Part shown: piece after piece, positions 24,883 through 34,875 of the stretch
How the letters are laid out: each line of letters starts with the position of its first letter
Position numbering within the stretch: position 1 is the stretch's first letter
Notes under the pieces: model-generated
Databases searched by the model: none
Told to the model about the DNA's origin: nothing
The model's input: the letters and a program-made list of their open reading frames with translations, nothing else
Source: CAIJXB01 sp964439595
Lineage (GTDB): Bacteria > Chlamydiota > Chlamydiia > Chlamydiales > Rhabdochlamydiaceae
Length of the DNA: 64,000 nt
NCBI GenBank assembly: GCA_964439595.1
Contig: CAYTOK010000003.1
Span: 62,001 to 126,000 of the forward strand
Direction: 5' to 3'
Translations under genes and position numbers: made by a program

Positions 24883-27800
24883 GTGCTTAAAATAGTTTTT
24901 TGTTTTTTGATTCCTTGGTTTTTACATGCTACAGTGGACTCTCTTTTTTATGGAGAAGAGGACCCCTCGTTTTTTGAGCATGTTCACGTTATTTCAGGAC
25001 AGTTGACATTAAGTTTACAGGATGCTGTGGTTAATGGGGCTGCTTCATTTCCTCTTACAAGGACCTATTTAGGGAACTCTACGCCAGATATTGAACTAAA
25101 AGATTTGCGAGGAGGATGGCTTGTGCAAGGTGGCTGGCATATGCTTCCACATACAACTCTTTTTATGGTTAATGATGAGGATAGGAAAAAAAGTAAGATC
25201 TATTTAGCAGAGCAAAACGGTGATGTAAAAACCTATTTCTATTTTGGACAACAAGAGCAAAACGTTATCTCTTACCAAGAAGAGGGAGGGAAAATTCTTT
25301 ATTTAGATGAGAGAAGTGAGACTATTTTACTTTATTTACCACGTGGCGGTTTGCGCATTTATCAAAAGCTTGGGAAAAAAAGACAAGAAAATTCTTCTTG
25401 GTATTTAATAAAAGAGATTTTGCCTTCAAAGCATCAAATTTGTTTTTTTTACGATAAAGAGTATAAGCTTCTTCACATTGATTTAAAAAACCCATCCGGT
25501 TCTAAGACGTATTCTTGGGTTCATTTTGATATAAAGAATAAGGGGGACTCTCCTTATTTATTTGAAGTGAAAACCTCTGATAGAAAGCATTTACGCTACA
25601 GTGCTTTACTTGAGGAGGATGGCGGCGGTTTAAAACAAGTTTTAAGCAATTCTCGCCAGGTAGAAAATGTGAGGTATGTTAAAGGGCAGGGAGAATCGTG
25701 GCCCCTTGTTCATCAGATGACATGGGGCAATGACACGGAATTTACGGCAAATTATTTTCCTAAATCTCATAAAGTACAATCTCTTAAAGCTTATTTAGGT
25801 AGAGAAAAAGAAGTGTCCGTTGCGGAATTTATTTACAGTGAAGATTATACTGACGTAAAAGATGCTAAGGGTAATTTAATCAGATACTATCATAAAAATA
25901 ATAAAGTTGTCGAAATTGTTTATTTTACTAGTGAGGGTGAAATTGACTCTAGACTGAAGTTTTTATGGGAAGGGAATCTACTTTGCGCTAAAGTTTTTTA
26001 TAAAGCAGAAGAGGTAGTTTCTTCTAAGACTTTTTGTTATGATGCAAAAGGGCGGGTCATTAAAGAAACCCTATGGGGTAATGTAACAGGTCGCCCAGTT
26101 GCTCCATTTACCCTAGAGCAAGATGGTCGTCTTGCGGGGGCTGAATCGATTGTTAAGACATACGTCTATGATTTAGAGAAAGGACTTCTTCTTTATGAAA
26201 AACATGGGGAAATTTCTTATAAGTACGTATATAAGGAAGGGACCGATTTAATTGCTGCAAAGTTTACTGCTGATGAGCAAAAAGTTCTCTTTAGAGAGTT
26301 TTTTATCTATAATGAAGATCATATCCTTGTAGAAGAGATAATTGATGACGGTAGCTCTAATAACTTAGAGGATAGGTCTGACGTTACTTTGTGCTATAGT
26401 AAAAGATATACTGTTAATGACACTATAGGCTTGCCGAGCTCTTGTAGAGAATTTTATTTTGATAAATTAACGCAAGAAGAGAAATTACTACGTAGAACAG
26501 ATTATGCATATGATAAACGTTTTTTTATAGAAAGTGAAAATGTTTATGACGCTAACGAAGTATACAGATATACCACATATCCAAAGTATGATGCTCAAGG
26601 TAAACGGATCCCTGCTGAAATATTGCCGGGTAAGCAAAAACCTCACTTCTGTGATGTAAGAAAGTTTCAGCGTAAAGTAGAGGAAAATAGTGCTTTTCAA
26701 GATTCGATTTCTTTTGCGCTCGCAGAAAATGACTCTGTATTAGAATTCACTCTTTTAAAGAAGCCTCTTCGTGTTTTACATGAAGATGGCAGCTTTTCTT
26801 GTTATACCTACGATCAAAGAGGATTGCTTAGTGAAGTTATTCATTCAGATGGAACTAAAGAAACGTATCTTTATGATTCTTTGCAAAGGGTTATCTATCG
26901 CGGGGTACAAGAATCGTCAGGAAAACTTATTGCTGATGAAAGCTGGCTTTATAGCTCCTTTCATCTTTTATCTTACACAGACATTAGAGGCTTAACTACA
27001 GCTTTTGCTTATGATGGGGCCGGCAGAAAGATAGAAGAAGCTGCAGAGGGAAGAGTGGTTAGCTATGAGTATGACGCTTTTGGTTTTTTAGAAAAGGAAA
27101 TCAAAGGAGAGGACTTTTTTATTCAAAGGCATGGCTTAGATGGTTCTATTTTAGAAATGTGGGAAGAGAAAGCGGGCAGCAGAGAAAATCACATTCGATT
27201 CTTTTATGATAAAAAAGGTTTATTAGAGAAGGAAGAGAGGATCACATCACAAGGAGTAGCCGCTCGATTTTTTTTCTATGACAAGGAAGGCAGGATCACT
27301 GAACAGAGAGATCCCTTAGGGGTAGTAACCAAGTTTTTCTATGAGAAAACGCCAAGAGGGATAAGGAAAACACGTGTCACCTCCCTAGGGGTTAAAATAA
27401 TAGAAGAAACCAATTCCCGTAATCAAGTTCTGTTGCAAGAAAAACAGGATCAGGATGGTAAAATCCTTTCTAAGGAAGAATTTTTTTATGACGATGCGGG
27501 AAATAAAATACAGTGGGTTGTTGGGGTTTATTTAGAAGGGGAATGGAAAAAGGAAGTTATTACATCGTTTTCTTATGATTCGATGCATAGGATGGTTAAG
27601 CAGATAGAAGCAGGAGAGAGAGTTAATTCATTTGTTTATGACATTTGGGGTAGACTGTCTAGTCGTGTTTTGCCAAATGGAATTATTCTTTTTTTTAGTT
27701 ATGACGGCGCTGGTCGCATAGTAGAGCTTGCAAGTTCTGATGGCAGTATCCATTATAAGTACTATTATGAAAAGGGGCCTGATCCTACTTTGATTGTTGA

Positions 27801-29847
27801 TACAGTCAATAAGACGACATTTCGTCGTAAATATACTATTTTTGGAGAGGTCCTCGAAGAGGGGTTATTACCGTTAGGTAAGCAGATCAGGTTTGCCTAT
27901 GACTCTTTAGGTAGACGGACTTGTACGCAACTGCCAGATGGGTCCCGTATTGAGTATCTATATGATAAAGGACATTTGCGCTCTTTGCATCGAAGAGATT
28001 CAAGCGGCAACCTTTTATATCAGCATAAATATCTCAAATTTGACTCTACAGGTGCTTTGGAAGAAGAAGAGCTTTTAGGGGGTTTAGGAAAAATACAAAC
28101 CAAGCATGATCTTTTGCAAAGGCCATATAAGCAAACTTCTCCCTGGTTTTTTGAAGAAGTTGTTTATGGGCCTACAGGTCTTATTGTGAAGAATGCAAAT
28201 TCTTTGTTTGGGGATAGATCTTATAAGTATGATGGATTAGGTCAGCTAAAAAAAGAAGCAGAAGTATTTGATTCTTTAGGGAATCTGTCTTGTTATAACG
28301 TAGACAAGTATAATCAAATATCCTCCTCAGCTGATGCCTTTTTTTCTTATGACGGGACTGGTAATCTTATAAAAAAGAAGGGAAATCAGAGTGAAAGTTT
28401 CTATACATATGATGCCCTAGGTCGGGTAACTGAAATTGTCTCAACTTCAGAAAAAATTTATTATCGATATGATCCGTTTTCTAGGCTAGTTTCTAAAGAG
28501 ATATGGCGCTTAAAGGGCACTAACTGGAAAAAAGAAGACCCCGTATATTTTTTATATGAAGGAGCTAAGGAAATAGGAGTAATGAGTGCCCTAGGGGAGA
28601 TTTCTCAGCTTAAAGTTCTAGGTCTTGGGATTCGAGGAGATATTGGCGCTGCTGTTGCTATAGAGCTGAATAAAGAAGTATTTGCTCCGCTGCATGATTT
28701 TTATGGGAATATAATTGCTTTAGTTTCTTTAGATGGCACAATACAAGAGCAGTATGAAATGGATCCCTTTGGTAAGGAAAAACTATCCACTACCTCATAT
28801 AAAAACCCTTGGAGATTTTGCTCTAAAAGGCATGAAGAGGGATTAGTGTATTTTGGAGCTAGATTTTACGATCCTTCGATGGGAAGGTGGCTTACCCCTG
28901 ATCCATCTGGATTTGTGGACGGACTTAATTTATATGCTTATGTCCGAAATAGTCCATTAAATCGTCTTGATGTATTTGGCTTGTCGAGTTGGGAAAGAAA
29001 TAAAAGTGAGCTGTTTTCCTTGGAAGTAGAAATTTCTGCTATTGATTACCGGCAAGGTGCTCTTATTCCTTGCAGGGGGATTATAGAAGATGCATTTTTG
29101 GAATGTTACTTAGCGGGTGGGTGTTTGCGCCATTTGGAATATACAGAAGAAGAGTTGGAATCTGGGCGTATTAATCTTTTAAATCATTTTTCGGAAATTC
29201 TCCCTTTGGAATGGCGAGGTGTTGGGCTTGTGACTCTTCATAATGGGATAAATACTAGTTTAGAAGAGTTTAAAGAGATGAGCCAGTCTGTAGTAGATAA
29301 AATCTCGGAAGGAACTTTGTTTATTGGAATGCACACGCCAACTAGGGGACTCGTACAGGATGTAATTCGGTTTCTTTGGGAAAGCCAAAGTTATGTGACA
29401 CCTATTGTCTTTCAGACCCATCAATTTATGGATGTTATGGTGGATAAACTTCATGAAGTAAATCCAGATTTACTTTGGATGGATATTCGTCATAGTGAAG
29501 GGGGCGTGATTGGAAGAAGAGCTATAGAGCTTCTTTCCGAAGAAAAAAGAAATGTTTTACAGAAAAAGTTGTACTCATTGACTGTTGGCTCTGGAATACC
29601 GATTCCTAAAGAATATGGTTTACACGTTTATAATATTTATTCGGAGGCAGATTACTGGACCGGAACCTTTGGTTATTTAGTGGATGATTGTGATCATATT
29701 AAGATCGTTCCTTGCATTTCTTCTTGGGGGGAAAGGGTTGTATTTGCAGATCACGCATTTATGTCTCCTACCTATCAATCTGTTTTGCGGGAAGAAATTG
29801 AAAATGTAAGAGGTTTATATGGATTTCACGATGTGAATTCTAGATAA
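24883..29847 (+). CDS. RHS/YD-repeat protein with chlamydial-type C-terminal domain
   Basis: A 1654-residue exported protein. It starts at GTG 24883 (agaagg upstream) and has a signal peptide (about 1-16, LKIVFCFLIPWFLHA). The middle (about 400-1310) is a long series of YD repeats (YDxxGR, FSYDGAGR, YDSLGR). The RHS core follows, YFGARFYDPSMGRWLTPDP and NLYAYVRNSPLNRLDVFGL, ending at about residue 1367. The remaining 287 residues are a unique C-terminal domain containing DIRHSEGG with Ser1538, reminiscent of a serine-hydrolase nucleophile elbow and, from memory, of the chlamydial DUF687 family. RHS shells encapsulate C-terminal toxins or effectors. No immunity gene follows; the next gene is convergent. 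Confidence 0.85.
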   Translation: MLKIVFCFLIPWFLHATVDSLFYGEEDPSFFEHVHVISGQLTLSLQDAVVNGAASFPLTRTYLGNSTPDIELKDLRGGWLVQGGWHMLPHTTLFMVNDEDRKKSKIYLAEQNGDVKTYFYFGQQEQNVISYQEEGGKILYLDERSETILLYLPRGGLRIYQKLGKKRQENSSWYLIKEILPSKHQICFFYDKEYKLLHIDLKNPSGSKTYSWVHFDIKNKGDSPYLFEVKTSDRKHLRYSALLEEDGGGLKQVLSNSRQVENVRYVKGQGESWPLVHQMTWGNDTEFTANYFPKSHKVQSLKAYLGREKEVSVAEFIYSEDYTDVKDAKGNLIRYYHKNNKVVEIVYFTSEGEIDSRLKFLWEGNLLCAKVFYKAEEVVSSKTFCYDAKGRVIKETLWGNVTGRPVAPFTLEQDGRLAGAESIVKTYVYDLEKGLLLYEKHGEISYKYVYKEGTDLIAAKFTADEQKVLFREFFIYNEDHILVEEIIDDGSSNNLEDRSDVTLCYSKRYTVNDTIGLPSSCREFYFDKLTQEEKLLRRTDYAYDKRFFIESENVYDANEVYRYTTYPKYDAQGKRIPAEILPGKQKPHFCDVRKFQRKVEENSAFQDSISFALAENDSVLEFTLLKKPLRVLHEDGSFSCYTYDQRGLLSEVIHSDGTKETYLYDSLQRVIYRGVQESSGKLIADESWLYSSFHLLSYTDIRGLTTAFAYDGAGRKIEEAAEGRVVSYEYDAFGFLEKEIKGEDFFIQRHGLDGSILEMWEEKAGSRENHIRFFYDKKGLLEKEERITSQGVAARFFFYDKEGRITEQRDPLGVVTKFFYEKTPRGIRKTRVTSLGVKIIEETNSRNQVLLQEKQDQDGKILSKEEFFYDDAGNKIQWVVGVYLEGEWKKEVITSFSYDSMHRMVKQIEAGERVNSFVYDIWGRLSSRVLPNGIILFFSYDGAGRIVELASSDGSIHYKYYYEKGPDPTLIVDTVNKTTFRRKYTIFGEVLEEGLLPLGKQIRFAYDSLGRRTCTQLPDGSRIEYLYDKGHLRSLHRRDSSGNLLYQHKYLKFDSTGALEEEELLGGLGKIQTKHDLLQRPYKQTSPWFFEEVVYGPTGLIVKNANSLFGDRSYKYDGLGQLKKEAEVFDSLGNLSCYNVDKYNQISSSADAFFSYDGTGNLIKKKGNQSESFYTYDALGRVTEIVSTSEKIYYRYDPFSRLVSKEIWRLKGTNWKKEDPVYFLYEGAKEIGVMSALGEISQLKVLGLGIRGDIGAAVAIELNKEVFAPLHDFYGNIIALVSLDGTIQEQYEMDPFGKEKLSTTSYKNPWRFCSKRHEEGLVYFGARFYDPSMGRWLTPDPSGFVDGLNLYAYVRNSPLNRLDVFGLSSWERNKSELFSLEVEISAIDYRQGALIPCRGIIEDAFLECYLAGGCLRHLEYTEEELESGRINLLNHFSEILPLEWRGVGLVTLHNGINTSLEEFKEMSQSVVDKISEGTLFIGMHTPTRGLVQDVIRFLWESQSYVTPIVFQTHQFMDVMVDKLHEVNPDLLWMDIRHSEGGVIGRRAIELLSEEKRNVLQKKLYSLTVGSGIPIPKEYGLHVYNIYSEADYWTGTFGYLVDDCDHIKIVPCISSWGERVVFADHAFMSPTYQSVLREEIENVRGLYGFHDVNSR

Positions 29848-29848
29848 G

Positions 29849-31003
29849 TTAGTAAACATCGGTAAGGTATCTTTTAGTCGTTTTAAGATTTTTAAAGTAT
29901 AGTTTAGCTTCTTCTTCTGAAAAGCCTTGTTTTTGAATAATTTGTAGTAAGGTAGCCTCTACATCTTTAGCCATTTTACTCGCATCACCGCAGACATAAA
30001 AATAGGCCCCGTTTTCTAACCAGCGCCATATTTCTTCCGCTTCTTCTAAAAGTTTATGTTGTACGTAGACCTTTTCTTCTTGATCTCTAGAAAAGGCTGT
30101 GGATACTTTTAAGGCCCCCTGGCTGGAATGAGAATCCCAGAAGTCTTGGTAGAAAAAATCAGCGTGTTTATTGCGTTCTCCAAAAAATAACCAATGTTTT
30201 CCTTCAGCTTTTTGCATGGATCTTTCTTGTAGAAAAGCTCTATAAGGAGCAACGCCTGTTCCGGGGCCAACCATAATAAGAGCTTTTGAATGGTCTTCCG
30301 GTATTTTAAAGTGTTTGGATGGTTGCACATATAGAGGAATGTGGGTTTCATTTTCTTTGGCTAAGTTACAAAGAAAATGACTAGCTACCCCATAACGTGT
30401 GCCTTTTTTATGCTGGTAGGAAGAAAGGGCGACGAGCAGGTGCACTTCATCTTGGTGGGCTGTTAAAGAAGAGCTGATGGAATAAAATCGAGGTAAAAGT
30501 GGTGCTAAATGAGGTAAAAGCACTTCAGGGGGAATGTTAGAGACGTCGAGTTCTTCAAAGATATCTAGGAGGTCTTTCCCTTCTAAAAAAGCTGTGAGAG
30601 CTAATTTATTTTCAGGTTCTAGTAGACTGCAAAGCATATCTTTTTTTTGTAAGTTAACAGGTAAAGATGCTAAAAGTGATGTGTTAATTCTACTAAGATT
30701 TACTTTAGAGGTGAAATATTCAATAAGCGATAAGGGGCTTTGCGACCTTGGGTCAACAAGTATTTTATCTGGAGAGGAATCTATAAAGGTAAGGAGCTCT
30801 TGTATTAAATTAGGGTCATTTTGGGGGAGTATTCCTAGAGAGTCGCCCGGCTGAAAAAAAAGACCTGTTTCTTGAATGTTTAAAGAAATATGGTAAGTTT
30901 GTTTGGTTTTATTAGAGGGGTTTAAAAGGGTTTTAGAATGCATTTTAGCCAGGCAGGGGGCGGCTTTACTATAAAGTGACTTAGTAGGCGCTAAATTGGT
31001 CAT
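29849..31003 (-). CDS. CysJ-like NADPH-dependent flavin reductase without flavodoxin domain
   Basis: A 384-residue ferredoxin-reductase-type protein homologous to the C-terminal part of CysJ and P450 reductases. FAD-binding region: RFYSISSSL and GVASHFLC; NADPH-binding region: MVGPGTGVAPYRAFLQER, FGERN, YVCGDASKMAKDVE. It lacks the N-terminal FMN flavodoxin domain, so it would need a separate electron acceptor. C. trachomatis CT435 is annotated as sulfite reductase CysJ with the same trimming (from memory). No sulfite reductase hemoprotein is in this window, so the pathway is unknown. ATG 31003 was chosen over TTG 31009, with agga upstream. Convergent with the RHS gene. Confidence 0.82.
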   Translation of the reverse strand: MTNLAPTKSLYSKAAPCLAKMHSKTLLNPSNKTKQTYHISLNIQETGLFFQPGDSLGILPQNDPNLIQELLTFIDSSPDKILVDPRSQSPLSLIEYFTSKVNLSRINTSLLASLPVNLQKKDMLCSLLEPENKLALTAFLEGKDLLDIFEELDVSNIPPEVLLPHLAPLLPRFYSISSSLTAHQDEVHLLVALSSYQHKKGTRYGVASHFLCNLAKENETHIPLYVQPSKHFKIPEDHSKALIMVGPGTGVAPYRAFLQERSMQKAEGKHWLFFGERNKHADFFYQDFWDSHSSQGALKVSTAFSRDQEEKVYVQHKLLEEAEEIWRWLENGAYFYVCGDASKMAKDVEATLLQIIQKQGFSEEEAKLYFKNLKTTKRYLTDVY

Positions 31004-31066
31004 AGACAAAAGTCCTAAAAAAGGGTAAATAAAAAATAATCACTTAATTTAAGGAAAACCCCCTAT

Positions 31067-31195
31067 ATGAAGATCTTCCTATTCATTTTTTCTCTTATAG
31101 TACTTAGCGGCTGCGCCTATAGTGGCTATAGCCCTTCTTACATTATCTCCGATGCTAAGCAGACTGAGCATGTAAAGCAGGAAAAAGAGCTATAG
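31067..31195 (+). CDS. Very small lipoprotein (42 aa)
   Basis: The ATG at 31067 opens 42 codons ending at 31195. The N-terminus is a compact lipoprotein signal: MKIFLFIFSLIVLSGC with lipobox LSGC and lipidated Cys16. The mature part is about 27 residues (Tyr/Ser-rich then charged), giving a lipid-anchored peptide. aagg lies 12 bases upstream. It converges on gltX and overlaps its last 6 bases. In C. trachomatis the small cysteine-rich lipoprotein OmcA is encoded in the same gltX/tsp neighbourhood; this one has only the lipobox Cys, so it is a positional, not a clear sequence, counterpart. Confidence 0.65.
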   Translation: MKIFLFIFSLIVLSGCAYSGYSPSYIISDAKQTEHVKQEKEL

Positions 31196-32692
31196 TATCA
31201 GCTCTTTTCCTTCTTTTTTTGCCCACGCTTTTGCTAGGATATCCGTTTTTTTTCCGGATAGTCCTCCTAGAAATTCTATGGAGTTAAGCAGTCTAGCTCT
31301 TGTTCTGTCTTTTCCTAGAATTTCTACAGAATCAAAAAGAGGAGGTCCTTGCTTTTTACCGACCAGGCTTCCATATAAAAGGGGAATAATTGTTTTTTTG
31401 TAGTGGAGTCCAAATATTTCAGAAACGTCTTTAGAAGCTTTTTCCATGCCTAGTTTTCCCCAGTCTTCTTGCTCGTCTAAACTCCAGATAACAGCTTGTA
31501 AGATATAACAGGCTTTTTCTTTAGAAAGGGGCTCGGGGCAGAGAACTTCTTCTGTATAAGGCAGATGATTGACAAAGAAAAAAGAACAAAGCTCCATGAA
31601 GTCTGCAAATGTTTTAATTCTTGTATGGCAGAGGGGCATTATTTTTTGCATAAATTCATCACTGAATGACCACTGCTTTATTCTACTCCAAAGCTTATCT
31701 TCCGGAATTGTTTTAATTAGGTACTGTTGGTTGAGCCAGTCTAGTTTATTGACATCAAAAAAAGCTCCGGATACACCGATTCTTTTAGGGTCAAATTCAT
31801 CGATGATTTCTTCTAAAGAATACATTTCTTTATCTGCTTTCATACTGTAGCCCATGAGCGTCATAAAATTTACAAAAGCCTCAGGGAGATATCCGCTATC
31901 TCGATAGTAGAAAATAGAAGTGGGGTTGCGTCTTTTAGAAAGTTTTTTGCCGTCCTTACCTAAAAGAAGAGGCATATGCATAAATATGGGGGGAGTCCAT
32001 CCAAAGCTCTCATAAAGCATGATATGTTTAGGAGTTGAGCTCATCCACTCATCTCCTCGAATAACATGAGTAATTTTCATGAGGTGGTCGTCAACTACAT
32101 TTGCTAAATGGTATGTAGGAAAGCCGTCAGATTTTAGTAAAATTTGGTCATCAATATCAGCCCAAGGGCATGAAATTCTTCCTTTAATGCCGTCTTCAAA
32201 GGTACATTCTCCGGTTAAAGGAATTTTTAACCTGACAACATAGGGCAGACCTTCTGCTTCTTTTTTTTGGATTTCTTCTTTACTTAAGTTTCTATAGCGT
32301 CTATCGTAGCCGGATCTTTGCCCAAGTTTACTAGCCATTTCTCTCATTTCAGATAGTTCTTCCGGGGTGGCAAAGCATTTATAAGCCTTTCCGTCATCTA
32401 GAAGCTTTTGGCAGTATTCTTGGTAAATAGCGGTTCTTTCAGATTGCCTGTATGGTCCGTAGGGTCCTCCGACATCAGGTCCCTCATCCCATTGGATTCC
32501 TGCCCAGTTTAATGCTTGAAAAATACTGGTTTCATATTCTGGTTTTGACCTAGTTCTATCCGTATCTTCAATTCTTAATATAAACTTTCCTTTGAAATGT
32601 CTTGCGAAAATCAAATTGAAAAGGGCCATGTAAGCTGTTCCTACATGGGGATCTCCTGTAGGAGAGGGGGCTATGCGGACTCGTACGGTCAT
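31190..32692 (-). CDS. gltX: Glutamyl-tRNA synthetase
   Basis: GltX charges tRNA-Glu, and in bacteria lacking GlnRS also tRNA-Gln for later amidation by GatCAB. The 500 residues show the class I synthetase signature as PSPTGDPHVGTAY (HIGH variant HVGT), the RIEDTD loop, the HVIRGDEW segment and the KMSKS loop as DGKKLSKRR. The C-terminal anticodon-binding region is complete. It starts about 85 bp downstream of tsp on the same strand. The gltX neighbourhood (tsp, euo, recJ, secDF) matches the C. trachomatis CT441-448 region from memory. Confidence 0.96.
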   Translation of the reverse strand: MTVRVRIAPSPTGDPHVGTAYMALFNLIFARHFKGKFILRIEDTDRTRSKPEYETSIFQALNWAGIQWDEGPDVGGPYGPYRQSERTAIYQEYCQKLLDDGKAYKCFATPEELSEMREMASKLGQRSGYDRRYRNLSKEEIQKKEAEGLPYVVRLKIPLTGECTFEDGIKGRISCPWADIDDQILLKSDGFPTYHLANVVDDHLMKITHVIRGDEWMSSTPKHIMLYESFGWTPPIFMHMPLLLGKDGKKLSKRRNPTSIFYYRDSGYLPEAFVNFMTLMGYSMKADKEMYSLEEIIDEFDPKRIGVSGAFFDVNKLDWLNQQYLIKTIPEDKLWSRIKQWSFSDEFMQKIMPLCHTRIKTFADFMELCSFFFVNHLPYTEEVLCPEPLSKEKACYILQAVIWSLDEQEDWGKLGMEKASKDVSEIFGLHYKKTIIPLLYGSLVGKKQGPPLFDSVEILGKDRTRARLLNSIEFLGGLSGKKTDILAKAWAKKEGKELIL

Positions 32693-32777
32693 AGTATGTT
32701 GTTCCTATAAAAAGATGAATTAATCACCAATTATAGCCCCTTTAAAAGTTATAATGCAAGGTTTGTGAAAATTTTTA

Positions 32778-34745
32778 TTAGCTGGCGATTTTTTCCTCTG
32801 TGTTATCAGATATTTGAGATAAGAAAATAAAATCAGTCATAATATTTAAACTTTCTGTGAGCTGAAGGTCATTTTGCCCAAAGAAGCGTAGTTTTTCTTC
32901 GTCTTCTAGCAAGCTCTCCTCTGCCTTTTGCAGTTCTTTTAAAAAATTTTGATAGTTTTTATTGGTAGCGACTCTTTCTGCTGAATTTTTCTTTAAAGTA
33001 TCTATATAGGGCAGATAATCATATAAAATAGTTTGATGATTAAATTTGTATAGACGAAGAATTTGGTTTCTTAAAAGAGGTGACACATCGGCAAGATCAT
33101 CTTGGAATCCGGGAGTGATCTCATCAGAGCTGACGGGAAATTTGGCGTATTTTTCTCCGATTTCTAAGGAGGAGAGGATTCCTGGAATTACGATGTCTGC
33201 TTTGACTCCTACCAGCTGAGGGCTTTTTCCTGAAACGGTGTAGTACCTTCCTCTTGTTACCTTAAATTCGCCTTTAGGGTTAACTTTTCCATTATTAGCA
33301 GATTCTAAAGTGAATGTTTGGAATGTGCCCTTGCCAAAGGTTTCTTCATCACCGGCGACAATAGCTCTTCCATATTCTTGAAGTGTTTGGGCTACAATTT
33401 CAGAAGCTGAGGCGCTTGCTCTATTCGTTAAAACAAGAAGAGGGCCATCCCATATTTTTTGATTGTCTAGATTGCGCAGTCTTTCGATTTGTCCTGTATT
33501 GCTTTTAACAGAAACAACAACCCCTTTGGAAATGAACAGTCCTGTGACGGCTACGGCTTGTTTAAGAAGTCCTCCGGCGTTATTTCTTAAATCGAGGATA
33601 ACACCTTTAAGGTTTTTTGTTTTTTTTAGTTCATCTATTGCTTGGTAAAGGTCAAGAGCCGATGAGTTTTTATCATCTTCATAGAAAGAAAATAAATGGA
33701 AAATCCCAATAACGCCATCTCCGAAAGGATAACAACTTGATTCTAAGCGAGTTTCTGTTAAGACTACTTCGTCGCGGATAATTTCGACATTTACTGTTTC
33801 TTCTTTTACAGGGAGGGTTTCGCTGACTCGCAAAACGGTTAGTAGAACGCTTGTTCCTTTTCTTCCCCTAATAAGATCTACTGCATCTGTGATATCTAGT
33901 CCAATAATGGGCTCGTTATTTACTGCGATGATTTTATCGTTTAATTTGAGCTTATTGCTTAAAAGGGCTGGTCCTCCTTCTAGAAGGCGGACTATACTCA
34001 ACCCGTTTAAATCATCCCTTAATTGCGCTCCTATGCCGTAGAGCTTTTGTTGTACTTGCATCATGAATTGCCCAGCTTCTGAAGGAGTAAAATATGCTGT
34101 TTGGGAATCAAGCGCAGAGCTTACAGCTTTAAGTACATGACTAAGAACAATTTGTTTTCTTTCCTCGTCTGTTTTCCCTTTGAGCTCTTCTTCTTTGTTA
34201 AGGCGTCTTTTTGTTAGTTTTTGTGTAAACTGTGTTTTATCTGCGGCGGAGAGCTTTTCTCCAGTTTCTAGTTGCAGGGACTTGATTTTGAGAACCCTCA
34301 TTTTTAAATCCTCCACTTCCGAAGACCATGTAAGGTCTTTAAAATCAGATGCTTTAACATTTGTAAGTAGGGGGGTGGAGGAGATCTCCTCTTCTAGGGC
34401 ATTCCTTCTTTTTATACATTCAAGGAATTTATTGTGAAAATTAAAGAAAATACTGAAATCTGCATTTTGTATGGCTTTTACTGTTTTTTTTACGGTTTCA
34501 TCGGAGGGGGAAGTGAATTCAATCGTTTCACTTTCAATTAGATATGTTTTTATCGGATCTATTTCGTCTAGATAATTAAGAAAGGCTCTTTTCATTATTT
34601 CTTCATTAATTTCTTGATAGGTCACATGTGCCTTTAAAATTTCCTGAATTTTCACCTTAGTGTCATGAGGGGTTAAAGAGGGGGGTTTTGCCTCTACCAC
34701 AGAATAAAGACAAAGAAGGAGCCCTAGAAATAGTGTGTGAAACAT
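32778..34745 (-). CDS. tsp: Tail-specific protease (Tsp/CT441-like, S41 family)
   Basis: A 655-residue periplasmic processing protease. It has a signal peptide (about 1-19), an N-terminal helical domain of unknown fold (about 20-220), a PDZ domain (about 235-330; YGIGAQLRDDLNGLSIVRLL, LKLNDKIIAVNN) and the S41 peptidase core with GGLLKQA, the nucleophile Ser in NRASASASEIVA and the general-base Lys in ETFGKGTFQT. C. trachomatis CT441 has this layout and lies near gltX and euo. Substrates are probably envelope proteins; host targets proposed for CT441 should not be assumed here. Confidence 0.9.
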   Translation of the reverse strand: MFHTLFLGLLLCLYSVVEAKPPSLTPHDTKVKIQEILKAHVTYQEINEEIMKRAFLNYLDEIDPIKTYLIESETIEFTSPSDETVKKTVKAIQNADFSIFFNFHNKFLECIKRRNALEEEISSTPLLTNVKASDFKDLTWSSEVEDLKMRVLKIKSLQLETGEKLSAADKTQFTQKLTKRRLNKEEELKGKTDEERKQIVLSHVLKAVSSALDSQTAYFTPSEAGQFMMQVQQKLYGIGAQLRDDLNGLSIVRLLEGGPALLSNKLKLNDKIIAVNNEPIIGLDITDAVDLIRGRKGTSVLLTVLRVSETLPVKEETVNVEIIRDEVVLTETRLESSCYPFGDGVIGIFHLFSFYEDDKNSSALDLYQAIDELKKTKNLKGVILDLRNNAGGLLKQAVAVTGLFISKGVVVSVKSNTGQIERLRNLDNQKIWDGPLLVLTNRASASASEIVAQTLQEYGRAIVAGDEETFGKGTFQTFTLESANNGKVNPKGEFKVTRGRYYTVSGKSPQLVGVKADIVIPGILSSLEIGEKYAKFPVSSDEITPGFQDDLADVSPLLRNQILRLYKFNHQTILYDYLPYIDTLKKNSAERVATNKNYQNFLKELQKAEESLLEDEEKLRFFGQNDLQLTESLNIMTDFIFLSQISDNTEEKIAS

Positions 34746-34875
34746 GATTTTCCTCGTTGTTTTTTTTTAACTGGGAGCATAAATCAAGCCTTTCTTTAAA
34801 TCTATTAAAAACAGCTACTTGCTTTGCTAATTCAGTAATTTTTTTCAAAATTGCAAACCAAATACATTTTAAACC

